From positions 1-64,000 of the forward strand of contig CAWKCP010000001.1 of NCBI GenBank assembly GCA_963848115.1: a stretch of DNA of 64,000 bases, read 5' to 3'. The notes beneath the pieces are model-generated. The model saw nothing but the letters and a program-made list of their open reading frames with translations, was not told where the DNA came from and did no database searches. Positions 1-9,200 of this stretch are shown here, piece after piece; within the stretch, counting starts at the first letter, position 1, and each line of letters opens with the position of its first letter. The translations under genes were made by a program, and so were the position numbers. This DNA comes from JAWKOK01 sp963848115 (lineage in GTDB: Bacteria > Chloroflexota > Anaerolineae > Caldilineales > Caldilineaceae).

Positions 1-2
1 CG

Positions 3-442
3 TCAGAACATGTTCTAGAACAACCCGTAGAACAACCGGCAGAACAAGGGGTCGAGCGTTTCCTGCGTCGCCTGGCCAGTCTCTCCATCGAGGAATTGAA
101 GGACGAGAACCTGGGCTTGGACGCTACGCAACCGCCGACCTATGACGAGCAGAACCTGATTGCCGCTGCCTTCGAGTTGACCGACTCGGTGCGCAAGACC
201 TGCTTTTTGGCCTACGGCCACTACAACGGCAAGGTGCGCGACTACGTCAAGGCGGCGACCAACGCAGTCGAGTCGAAGCCGAAGAAATGCCGAACCGGTT
301 GGAGACGAACAATGACAGCGGTGTTCCCGAGCACATCGACCTCAACACCGATGAAGGCCGGGCGACCCTGGCATCGCTGCAGCGTGACGGACTGCTGCGC
401 TGGCCGGATGCCCAAGACCTATATGACCAAGACGAACGCTAG
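3..442 (+). CDS. Hypothetical protein, 5' partial, frame interrupted
   Basis: The frame is open from the left edge, so the start lies outside the window. The visible product begins SEHVLEQPVEQPAEQG, a Glu/Gln/Pro-rich stretch, followed by about 75 residues that read as helical soluble protein. Between about 265 and 290 the coherent frame changes by one base. The continuation, from AEEMPNRLETNNDSG to DLYDQDER, ends at TAG 440-442. If the first frame were followed it would run through the next two genes, which is implausible. No signal peptide, membrane segment or family is recognised. It is the first visible gene of a tightly packed plus-strand set that leads to serine recombinases, so a role in a mobile element is inferred from context only. 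Confidence 0.45.
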
Positions 443-462
443 ATCGAAAGGAAGTCGACGCT

Positions 463-906
463 ATGAAACGAATCTTTGCCGTCGTGGTGAGCGCCCCCAT
501 CCTGGCCCTCTTCGTGGGCATCGGCACGCTGGCCTTCAGCATCGCCGGCACCTGGGACGAACGCAACACCGACGTGCTCATCTCCAACATCACCATGGTC
601 TGCGGCATGAGCGGCCTGGTACTGGCCCTGCTGCTCGCCGCCTTTGTCGGGCTGGTCTTCTACTCCCGCTGGCAGCGAGACCGCGGCTGGAACGATCCAG
701 GCTCCTGGGGCGGGACGCGTGTGCGACGCCTGCCCCAGCCGCAGCAGCAAATACCTGCCTGGATGGAGCAGCCACCACTGCTGACCGCCGAACAAGAACC
801 GAAGGGGCGGCTCTACACGTCTGGCCCGAACAGCTACGAGGATCTGGACACGACCCTCTTCGACGACGGCCAACCCATCGACACCGAATGGAGCGAACTA
901 CCATGA
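463..906 (+). CDS. Small membrane protein, two TM helices
   Basis: This 147-residue protein starts at ATG 463 after a GAAAGGAAG ribosome-binding site. Two hydrophobic segments, about residues 5-27 and 43-66, suggest two membrane helices. A hydrophilic tail of about 80 residues follows; it is Pro/Gln-rich in the middle and acidic at the end (DLDTTLFDDGQPIDTEWSEL). The stop overlaps the start of the next gene (ATG at 903), so the two are probably translationally coupled. No family is recognised. The context is a run of small membrane proteins upstream of recombinases, and the protein might be part of a cell-envelope complex encoded by the element. That function is a guess. Confidence 0.6.
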   Translation: MKRIFAVVVSAPILALFVGIGTLAFSIAGTWDERNTDVLISNITMVCGMSGLVLALLLAAFVGLVFYSRWQRDRGWNDPGSWGGTRVRRLPQPQQQIPAWMEQPPLLTAEQEPKGRLYTSGPNSYEDLDTTLFDDGQPIDTEWSELP

Positions 907-1127
907 CGAATCTATCGGAACTGACCACCACTGCCCTACTCGCCCTCTGCACGCTCTGGATCGTCTGCGGCTTCGTGCTCTTGCAGACGGCGCAGGCAGG
1001 GCTGCTGACGCCGGGCTGGACTGCACTGCTCGCCTTCTTCGCTGTTGGGCACGCTGGCCAAGACCATGGCCGCCCTGGCTCGACAGGAGCGCACACTGCA
1101 GCCGCAGCCGGTGTCGGCTCATGTTGA
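903..1127 (+). CDS. Small membrane protein, C-terminus uncertain
   Basis: The ATG at 903 overlaps the end of the preceding gene. The first 47 residues contain two hydrophobic stretches (TALLALCTLWIVCGFVLLQ and GLLTPGWTALLAFF). After about position 1040 the annotated frame turns Gly/His/Ala-rich and looks unnatural. The +1 frame continues better as LLGTLAKTMAALARQERTLQ, which suggests a missing base near 1041 and a true end near 1135. The product is therefore a protein of about 75 residues with two membrane segments and a basic cytoplasmic tail. No family is recognised. It belongs to the same operon-like run as its neighbours. Confidence 0.45.
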   Translation: MTNLSELTTTALLALCTLWIVCGFVLLQTAQAGLLTPGWTALLAFFAVGHAGQDHGRPGSTGAHTAAAAGVGSC

Positions 1128-1159
1128 CGGCCTAACCTCGAGAAAGGAGACACACAACC

Positions 1160-1600
1160 ATGGAAAGCTGTTTCGGCAATCCACTCATCTATGTATTCGA
1201 TCACTGGTGGCAGATGTCGCTCATGATCTTCGGCTGCGCCTTCGCCATCTTCCTGGCCGATGTCTTGGGCCTGAACCGTCCCTGGCCGCTGTCGGTCATC
1301 CTGGGCGGCATCCTGGCCCAACTGATCATGGAGGCCTATCCCTGTGCCTGGCTGATCCTGGGCGACTACACCATCATCCCCACCTGGGCGGTGATGGCCT
1401 GCATGGCCTACTTCCTGCCCAGCGCACTGCCGCCCAAGGCCACCGAGGCCGCAAGGTCGGTCTGGGACTATTTCGAAGACGTTGATGCGGAGCCGTCTCT
1501 GCATCTGCAACCAAGAAAGGAGACTCATCATGGGTCAAATAATCAAGTATCTCATCATCGCCGGCATGACCATCTGGCTGGCCGTCTTTCTGGCCAATAG
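1160..1600 (+). CDS. Small membrane protein, three TM helices
   Basis: The start at ATG 1160 follows a strong GAGAAAGGAG site. The N-terminal 100 residues are strongly hydrophobic, with about three segments (roughly residues 18-36, 42-62 and 72-90). The protein is rich in Trp, Cys and Met and has an acidic end (DYFEDVDAEP). The annotated frame overlaps the next gene by about 70 bases. An indel near 1480 would let it stop at TGA 1483-1485, which fits the spacing of the downstream ribosome-binding site better. No family is recognised. It sits in the same co-directional cluster as the other small membrane proteins. Confidence 0.5.
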   Translation: MESCFGNPLIYVFDHWWQMSLMIFGCAFAIFLADVLGLNRPWPLSVILGGILAQLIMEAYPCAWLILGDYTIIPTWAVMACMAYFLPSALPPKATEAARSVWDYFEDVDAEPSLHLQPRKETHHGSNNQVSHHRRHDHLAGRLSGQ

Positions 1601-2163
1601 CGTCATCAGCGATCCCTTCGGCGCTACCACCCGCCGCCAGATCGAATCACGCACCGCCATCGAGACGGCCCGTCTGCAGAGCGAAGCGCAGACGGAGACC
1701 GCCCGCTACGAGGCGCCAAGCCAAGATTCAGTCGGCTGAAGCCGCCGCCGAGGCCAAGAAGGTGCAGGCCCAGGAACGGCGCAAGAGCCACCAGGCTTGG
1801 GCGGGCATGATGCCCATTCTGTTGACCATCCTGGCCGCAGGCGGTGCACTCTGGCTGGTCATCATCTATCGGGGACGCACCGTCCTGATTCTGGCCGAAC
1901 GCGGTGTCCTGGACGGCGCTGGTCTGCCGTGTTGCCGACGTTCAACGTCCCCATCGCCCATCGCCTCCCTGAGTTTGCCCGGCATCGGCAACCGAGCGCA
2001 GCCGACCCAGACTCGGTGTTGGCAGCCTACGCAGACAGTCGCAACCAGTACGTTCACGAGCAGAACGGCATCTATCTCCTGGTCGACAAGCAGAGCAACC
2101 AGGTCGTTCGGCGACTGGCGCCAGCGGCAGTAGCCGCACTTGATACGAGAAGAACCGGAGTAA
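1530..2163 (+). CDS. TM-coiled coil-TM protein, frame interrupted
   Basis: The ATG at 1530 follows AAGAAAGGAG. The first frame encodes a membrane helix (IIKYLIIAGMTIWLAVFLA) and a charged helix ending near 1715. The continuation in the next frame reads AKIQSAEAAAEAKKVQAQE, an evident coiled coil, followed by a second membrane helix (MPILLTILAAGGALWLVII). A further shift near 1925 gives VLPTFNVPIAHRLPEF and later NQYVHEQNGIYLLVDKQSNQ. The gene probably ends at TAA 2161-2163. The joined architecture is TM, coiled coil of about 45 residues, TM, then a soluble domain of about 85 residues. No family is recognised. At least two indels must be assumed, so the coordinates are approximate. Confidence 0.45.
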
Positions 2164-2166
2164 AAA

Positions 2167-3120
2167 GTGGAGACCATTCTCAAGACCCTGAGCCAAATCC
2201 GCACCCAACAGCGACAGGACGACCGCAGCATCATCGAGCGCTCGGTCTCGTTCCTGCTGCTGGCCCTGATCTGCATCTTCGCCCTCAACAGCATCGGCAA
2301 CGTCCAGGAGTATGTCGGTCGCTTTCACCATCACTGGACGGGCGACGCGCTGGGCATCGCCTTTGGCACCGTCGTCTTTGTCTGCGCCTACATCGCCGCC
2401 ACCACCCACGGCAGCACGCGCTGGGTGGCGGTGGTCATCGGCACCGTCTTCGGCGTGGCCAGCGCCCAGTTTCAGTCCGACCTCTACATGTCGGAGGGCA
2501 TGCAGCCGCGCACGGCCCGTGCCCTTTCCTTCATCCCCATCCTGGCAGGCGAGGTCGGACTGGCGCTGCTGGAATCGCTCTACAGCCGGCAGCATCGTGC
2601 AGAGGTGCAGGCAGCGGAAGCAGCAACAGCGCACGCAGAGAGAGGAACGCAGAAGACGCAGCCATTGCTGCCTTGACCGAGCAGTTGGAACAGCAGAACC
2701 GGCGCATTCTCGAATTGCAGCAGCAGGCAGAAATGTCCGTTCATGCGTTGGCAAACGCCCAAGTGCCGCCCGCAAATGGCCATGGAACGCCAAGCGACAA
2801 CGGCAGGCGCACAGGCGATCTCGATCTGGCAAACGATGCCCGTGCCATCATGAAGCAGCAGCGCAAAGCCGCAATCCCCGAGGTGTTGGCGGCAGTCGGT
2901 ATGCCGCTATCCACCGGCGAACTGCGGGATCGTTTGCTGCACATGCATGGCTGGGAAGTCTCTGCCGACTCGGTTCGCCGCTACTGCCAGGAGTTGGCCG
3001 CAGAGGGCATTGTGGAGAGCGAGCGCCGCAAATGGCAATTGGCAGACCGGCGGAACCTGGCAGATGCCGGTTCAAACGGCGGTCGGCGTTCCGGCAGTCA
3101 ACGGTGCGAGTGCAGGTTAG
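2167..3120 (+). CDS. Membrane protein with C-terminal winged helix, frame interrupted
   Basis: The start is GTG 2167, with CCGGAG just upstream. The N-terminal 145 residues hold about four hydrophobic segments (for example FLLLALICIFALNSI and IAFGTVVFVCAYIA). The frame shifts near 2645. The continuation is a coiled coil (EQLEQQNRRILELQQQAEMS), a polar linker, and a winged-helix-like domain of about 55 residues with STGELRDRLLHMHGWEVS and RRYCQELAAEGIVESERR. The exact end is unclear; a TAG at 3118-3120 fits, and it meets the convergent HTH gene. The architecture suggests a membrane-anchored DNA-binding protein, for example one that ties replication or partition of the element to the membrane. 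That role is inference. Confidence 0.5.
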
Positions 3121-3357
3121 GGATGGGAGGTGATCTGAGTCTTGGTGCGGCTCTTTCGGTTTGGGGCCGGGTCGATGGCCGTGGTCCAGGTAGGTCTGGA
3201 CGGCCTCGGCGGTCGTGAACCAGTTCCTGCCCAGCCGGACGCCCGCTACCCTACCCTGCCGCACCAAGCGTCGCAGATGCACGACGGAGAGAGGACTCTG
3301 GTCTGCTGCTTGTTGAATCGACAGCAGCTGGTCGATGGAAACGTTTTTGAGGTTCAT
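3117..3357 (-). CDS. Small HTH protein, excisionase/MerR-like
   Basis: The likely start is the ATG at 3357 (MNLKNVSIDQLLSIQQAADQ). Residues 9-60 match the usual pattern of helix-turn-helix excisionase-like domains: SIQQAAD, then VVHLRRLVRQGRVAGVRLGR, then NWFTTAEAVQTYLD. This is the fold of recombination directionality factors and small MerR-like regulators. The frame probably shifts near 3180, giving the tail KSRTKTQITSHP and a stop at 3117-3119, about 80 residues in all. Without the shift the frame would run to 2848 through the opposite gene. Its position between the membrane operon and two serine recombinases fits a control role in excision or transcription of the element. Confidence 0.55.
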
Positions 3358-3421
3358 GCGCCCCATTGTACACGATGATCGATGGCGATCTAGGGGCAGT
3401 TTGGGGAACGCATTTTGCTAC

Positions 3422-3451
3422 TTGACCCGTGATCTTTTTCGATCATAATAC
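3422..3451 (+). promoter_or_regulatory. Predicted sigma70-type promoter
   Basis: TTGACC at 3422-3427 and TAATAC at 3446-3451 are separated by 18 bases. They lie 28 bases upstream of the ATG at 3480 and could drive the small basic protein and the recombinases. This is seen by eye only. Confidence 0.4.
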
Positions 3452-3479
3452 ACGGTAAGTAGCAAGTAGTCGCCTCTCT

Positions 3480-3804
3480 ATGCACAACCTCAAAAGACTC
3501 CGTTTCCATCTCCAGGTCACTCGGTATCGGCTCTTTCAAGCACGCTGCATCCTGACCTGTCTCTACCATCGTAGCGAGTTGTCCGGACTGGTGCAGTGGG
3601 CCACGTCGCAAGCGGCTGACCAAACAGCGCCGCTACTACCAGTCCTGTCTCCATCAGATCGAGGAGTCACTCTTCTGGTACCGCCATCGCAATCGCTGGC
3701 TCTTCAGATTCTGCCGGCTGCTCTTCGAAATCCGGCTGCTGCTTGCATCACAGCAACGAACCAGGCCTGCCGGCAGCGCTGCTCGATATCACGCACGCAG
3801 GTAG
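3480..3804 (+). CDS. Small basic hypothetical protein, frame interrupted
   Basis: The ATG at 3480 starts a basic protein (MHNLKRLRFHLQVTRYRLFQ). Near 3590 the good frame shifts, and the continuation reads PRRKRLTKQRRYYQSCLHQI, then FWYRHRNRWLFRFCRLLFEI, ending at TAG 3802-3804. The joined product has about 107 residues and is unusually rich in Arg, Tyr, Trp and Phe. It could be an amphipathic DNA- or membrane-binding protein, but no family is recognised. A plausible promoter lies just upstream, and the first serine recombinase begins ten bases downstream. Confidence 0.4.
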
Positions 3805-3813
3805 AAAGGTGAC

Positions 3814-4306
3814 ATGCCACAAACACAACTGAACGACACCATCGGAAGCATGAAGTTAACCCATACTCGAAGCCAAGAACCGACCATCGTGAGATGGAAG
3901 GAGCAAGAACAAACCATGCGTTACGCAGCCTACGTACGAACCAACTGTCGAGACGAAACCGGAAACACCTACCTGATGACACAGCAAGAGGCCATCGAAG
4001 CATGGATCGCTGCCCAAGGCGGCGATCCTGGTCGAGGTCTACACCGATGTAGCACCAGGCGGTCGTACCGCCGACCGACCGGCGCTGAGGCAGATGCAGA
4101 GCGATGCAAGCCAGGGCAAGTTCGACGCCCTGGTCGTGCACAAACCCGACCGCCTCTCCCGCAACCAGACCGAACTGCTGGCAATCCGGTCACTGCTCCG
4201 TGAAGACTATAGGATCCAACTTTTCTCGGTCGTGGAACCAGACGAACTCGACACCCAGTATCAGCAGCATCAACTTGAAAGGAGATATGCCGCAACCCAA
4301 ACATAA
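3814..4306 (+). CDS. Truncated serine recombinase lacking the catalytic serine
   Basis: The resolvase N-terminal domain starts at MRYAAYV (ATG 3916). An in-frame ATG at 3814 would add 34 residues. A one-base insertion near 4023 splits the domain; joined, it reads through DALVVHKPDRLSRN to LFSVVEPDELDTQ and stops at 4306, with no recombinase or zinc-ribbon domain. Alignment by eye with the next gene (YIRISSEDQ against YVRTNCRDE) puts Asn where the nucleophilic Ser of the family should be. The protein is therefore truncated and probably recombination-dead. Both recombinases have similar purine-rich leader sequences, which suggests a tandem duplication. It may be a decaying copy or an inhibitor/accessory subunit. 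Confidence 0.6.
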
Positions 4307-4440
4307 CTACGTCAGTGCCAGCGAGGGGCCACGTTTTTTCGTCGCCCCTCGCCACGACATCTTCGACGATTTTGAACCCACCCAGACGCTCAACCAGGAA
4401 CCTGCGAAACGACCAGCAGAAGAAGGAGAAGAAAAAGAAA
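4287..4440 (+). other. Possible leader ORF or N-terminal extension of the second recombinase
   Basis: An ATG at 4287, two bases after GAAAGGAG, opens a frame beginning MPQPKHNYVSASEGPRFF and running up to the second recombinase, but in another phase. The first recombinase is preceded by a similar start (MPQTQLNDTIG at 3814) that is in phase with it. One indel in the A/G-rich tract 4420-4440 would fuse this leader to the second recombinase as an extension of about 50 residues. It may instead be a coupled leader peptide. Confidence 0.25.
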
Positions 4441-5924
4441 ATGCGCTACGCAGCCTACATTCGAATCAGCTCAGAAGACCAGGTCGGCAATTTCTCGATG
4501 GACGCACAGGAACGCGACATCCAGACCTGGGTGACCGGCCAGGGCGGACTCCTGGTCAACATCTACAAGGACGAAGCCAAATCCGCTCGCACCGCCGACC
4601 GCCCAGCCTTCCAGCAGATGAGGAAGGATGCACGTCAGGGCAAGTTCGACGCCTTGGTCGTCCACAAATTTGACCGCTTTGCCCGCAACCGTACCGATGC
4701 CCTGGCCATCAAGTCGCTGCTCCGCTACGACTATGGCGTCAAGGTCTTTTCGGTCACCGAGCCGTCCGAGGACAGCGACGGCCCCATGGGTGCACTCATC
4801 GAGGGCATCATGGAATCAGTGGCCGACTGGTACAGCAAGAACCTGGCCTCCGAGGTCGCCAAGGGCAAGAAGGAACGCACCCAGCAGGGCTACCACAACA
4901 ACATTGCGCCCTTTGGCTATCGCAAGAACGAGGACAAGGTGCTTGGTGCCGGACGAAGTCGAGGCCGAAGGTCTGCGGCTGGCCTTCGAGATGTACGCCA
5001 CCGACCAGTACAGCGACATGGAGATCGCCACAATGCTCAATGAGCGAGGCTACAAGACCAAGCGTGGTCGACGCTTCTCCAAGGACACCGCCCGCGATTT
5101 CCTCCAGAATCGCACCTATACAGGCAAGGTTCGCTACCAGAAGACTGAACGACATGCAGACGGTTCACGCTGCAAGACAGGTACCATTGAGTGGTTCGAA
5201 GGTCAGCATGAAGCGCTGGTCTCTGATGAGCTCTTCGAGCGATGTCAGGAGGTGCGTCGCAAACGTGCCAACCATCGCCAGGCAACAGACAAATACAATC
5301 CGTATCTTCTGCGTGACATCGTCTACTGTTATCGCTGCTGTACCAACCATCCCGAAGGAAAGGTCGTGCCAAGCTATGGCAAGATGCGACCACAGGCGCA
5401 CAATGACCGCAACAAGCTCTCTACTATCGATGCCGTGCACGAGAACTGGGTTACTACATGCGAGCAAGGCTGGGAGTCAACGTCGACAGCTTGGATGAAC
5501 AGGTGTTGCAACATTCTGTCCAGCCTACGACCGCCAAAACAGTGGCGCGAGAACATCACGCGTTCAATTGGTGAGTTACTGGGTGAAACAAGATCTGGAA
5601 GCAAGACTGACGGAGATCCGCACAGTCATCGAGCGCATGGACACGCGCTGGGATCATGGCTTCATCACCGATGAGCAGAAATTTCTGCAACAGCGCATCA
5701 AGCTGCAGCAGGAACTGGAGCAACTGACGCCGGTTGACAACAACGATCTTGAGCGAGCAGTCGATTTGCTGACCAACTTCGCCACACACTGGGAAGCATG
5801 TGGAGATGACATCGAAGCACAGAGTGCGTTCATCAAGCAGATTGTGGAGCGAGTCTACGTGCAGGATGAGCAAGTGGTGGCGATGACGCTTACAGTCCAA
5901 CTGTCATCTGGTTCTGGGCCATAA
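4441..5924 (+). CDS. Large serine recombinase, frame interrupted
   Basis: The start is ATG 4441, downstream of GAAGGAGAAG. The resolvase domain is complete, with the nucleophile region YIRISSEDQ (Ser at about residue 10) and HKFDRFARNR with its Arg residues. A one-base insertion near 4945 is followed by the recombinase domain (PDEVEAEGLRLAFEMYATDQ, then EIATMLNERGYKTKRGRRFS). A zinc-ribbon start (YCYRC, about 5330) follows, then further frame changes near 5390, 5500 and 5570, and a C-terminal coiled coil (EQLTPVDNNDLERAVDLL). The total is about 490 residues, normal for this family. Such enzymes integrate, excise or invert DNA between att sites. The number of breaks allows either a decayed gene or local sequence errors. 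It is the last gene before tRNA-Asp. Confidence 0.7.
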
Positions 5925-5927
5925 AGT

Positions 5928-5961
5928 AAATGGGCCAACCGAATACACGGTTGACCCATTT
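5928..5961. terminator. Hairpin between recombinase and tRNA-Asp
   Basis: Arms of 13 bases (AAATGGGCCAACC and GGTTGACCCATTT, one mismatch) surround an 8-base loop just after the recombinase stop. The flanks are A/T-rich, so it could end transcription from both sides. An att-site function cannot be excluded. Confidence 0.5.
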
Positions 5962-6013
5962 ATCCAAGAAGGTAGTCAGTCTGGAGACCACTCTGATTCA
6001 GAGCGGTACACGT

Positions 6014-6087
<74 letters not shown>

Positions 6088-6269
6088 ATACTCAATTACT
6101 TGAGTGAAAGCATGGTATCACCTCGTCAATTTGTTGTCAAATCAGGTACGCTGATTTCTGCACCAAAACGGATCATTCGGAAGCCTGCAGACCGATTCCC
6201 CTTATCAGCGCCCCATGCTACAATTGTGCCGCACGAGCCCCCTCCATCTGTGACCCAGGCACGTCCGCA

Positions 6270-9200
6270 ATGAAGACGAAACACAACCAGTCTATGAGCC
6301 AATCAAACCTCCAGATTACCCTTTTCGGCAGTCCGTCCATCATGGTGGATGGACGCCCTGTGACCGGCTTTCCGTCCAGTAAAGTGACCGCGCTCGCCTA
6401 TTACCTGGCCGCCACCGGCCGCCCACATACACGCGATGCATTGGCCGGTCTGATCTGGCCGGACTACGATAGCGCGTCGGCCAAACGAAACCTGCGCGGC
6501 GCACTCTATCACCTGCGCAAGCAGCTCGGCGATTTCGTCTCCGTCAATCGCCAGGCGGCTGGATTCGATCTGACCCAGAACGTCGTCGTCGATTGCCTCC
6601 GTTTTGAACAGGCAATCGCTGCGACAAGCGGACTCGCGCAGGAATCGGAGGAACAGCTCGACCTGCTGCTTGAGGCCGCCGCGCTCTACCGCGGCGATTT
6701 CCTCGACGGCTTTCACATCGACGACACCGATACCTTCGACGACTGGCAGCGGGCCGAGCAAGAACGCTATCTCCACTTGATCGCCCAGACGCTCAACGCG
6801 CTGGTTCAGTCCGCCATCCAGCACAACGACATGCTGAGGGGCGTGGACTACGCCAGCCGGCTGGTCAATCTGGATCCGCTGCGCGAGGAGACACACCGGC
6901 ATCTGATGCTGCTCCTGGCCATGGACGGTCAAGCCGGTGCGGCCATGGCCCAGTTCGAGCAATGTCGGGAGATCCTCTCGGATGAGTTGGGGCTGGAGCC
7001 GGATGACGAGACGCTGAAGCTGGCCCAACGTATCGAGGCAGGCGACTTCAGCATCGGGCTTGCCTATCCCAGCCTGCCCCGTCGCCGCCTCCACAATCTG
7101 CCCGCAGAGATGACCGCGTTCTTCGACCGCGTTGAGGTGGCCGAACAGCTCCTGCAGATGCTCGCCGACCGCAACAACCGGCTCGTGACCATCAACGGGG
7201 CCGGCGGCATCGGCAAGTCTCGCTTTGTCCGACACATGGGACATCGGCTGCTGCAAGGGCTGGAGGCAGCACTGAATGATGACTCTAATGGCGACGAATC
7301 TTCTGAGTCTTTTCATGTGGTGCAAGGCCTCGACCTCAAAGAGTTGGCCGCGGACGGCATCTACTTTGTCTCGCTGGCCGGCATCGAGTCGACCACTGGG
7401 GACAACGATTCCGCCGGCCTGGAGATCGTCGCGGCCATCGCCGAGGCGCTCCAACTCGACATGACAGAGAACGCCGACATGCTCGATCAGCTGAGTCGCA
7501 GCCTGGCTGACCACCGGCTGCTGCTGATCCTGGACAATTTCGAACAGCTTCAGCCACAGTCCAGATTGATTGTCCACCTCCTGCAACACGTCCCTGGTCT
7601 GACAGTGCTGGTCACCTCGCGCACGCGCCTCAACGTTCGTGGCGAGCGCGTCGTCGTCCTGGACGGGCTGCCCCTGCCCAAGGAGGATCTGCCTGACGAT
7701 GTACGCGCCAGTCCGGCCGGGCAGCTCTTCATTGCCGCGGCCGAAGCGGTTGCCGGCGGGCTTGAGATCGACGAGACGGCCGGCAAGGCCATTGCTCGCA
7801 CGTGCAATCTACTGCAGGGGATGCCCCTGGGCATCGAGTTGGCGGCCTCCTGGACGGCCATGCTCTCCTGCGACGAAATCGCGGAGGAGATCCAGGCCAA
7901 TCTGGATTTCTTGGAGAGCAGCATGCCCGACCTGCCGGAACGGCATCGCAGCCTCAGGGCAATCTTTAATCAGTCGTGGCGCTTGCTGTCCGAGGCAGAA
8001 CGGCAGACGGTCCAGCGGCTGGCGCTCTTCCGGGGCGGCTTCACACGCGAGGCGGCCGCGGCTGTGGCCGACGCACGCCTGCCGGCCCTGCAGAGCTTGG
8101 TCAACAAGTCGCTGATCAAGCGCACAGACTCAGGCACAGGCAACGCAAGTCGCTATGAAATGCCCGAAGTGCTGCGCCAATATGCCGCGGAACACCTTGT
8201 GGCCAACAACGACTACGCCTCGATGGCCCGGGACCATGCCGCCTACTTCGACAGGTTTCTGAGATCCCTGGCCACCGAACTGCGCAGCGGCGATCAACAT
8301 GGAGCCCTGACCCGGGTCGCTGCCGAGATCGAGAATCTACGTTCCGCCCAATCCTGGTCCATTGGTCAACTTGAACAACGCGGGCAGGGGAAAGCGTCGG
8401 CCCTTTCTTATCTGACCGCATGCACTCGCAGCCTCTTCGACTTCTATGATGTACGCGGATGGTTCCAGGAAGGAGTCTCTCGTTTTGGTGATGCTGCCGA
8501 CGCGGTCGAGCGAGCGCCGGACCGCGAGATGTCGAGCCAAGAAATGCCTCTTCAGGCGGCGCTGCGTGTCCGGCAGGCCTGGTTCCGATTTCACCTTGGC
8601 GAGCATGGCGAGAGCGAGCGCATGTTGCTGGACGCGCTCGACGCGCTCCAGGACCTGGATGCCAGCGGCAGCGGAACGGATTTGGATGCAGCGAGCAATC
8701 ATGCGGCGAGTGCGGACGAAGAGATCATCTTCGTCCTCAACTACCTGGGTGCGGTCCTGCGCCATCGCGGCAAGGTCGACGATGCGCGAGAACGGCTGGG
8801 CCAGGCGCTCGATCTGGCCAGACGCGAGCAGGACGACTACGCCGCCAGCGTAGCCATGAACACCCTGGGCCAGGTCGCCTACGTGACCGGTGACCTCGCT
8901 GCAACCCAGGATCTCTGCGCTCGCGCGCTCAGGCTCAAGCGCAAGATCGGCGATCGGCGCGGCATGATCTATTCGTTGACCTATCTGGGCCGTGTCGCCC
9001 AGGAGCGGGGCGAACTTGAGGCTGCCCGTACCTACTTCGCCGAGGCCATGGAGATCGCGGATGATTTGGAGGATCCGCGCGGCGTGGCATTGGCACAGCA
9101 GAACCTGGGCAACGTTGCCGTGGCGGACCGTCACTTCACCGGCGCGCGCATCCAATATCAGGCGGCCCTTGAGCGCTTTTTGCGCATCGGCAGCCTGACC

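Noticed and set aside
96..1127. One 343-codon gene across the left end
   Set aside because: It combines the first gene, an unrelated frame over the second gene and the third gene. Ribosome-binding sites and protein quality favour separate genes.
2848..3366. A 172-codon HTH protein
   Set aside because: Past about residue 65 the frame becomes Arg/Pro/Ser-rich, an antisense image of the opposite winged-helix gene. A one-base shift gives a natural stop at 3117-3119.
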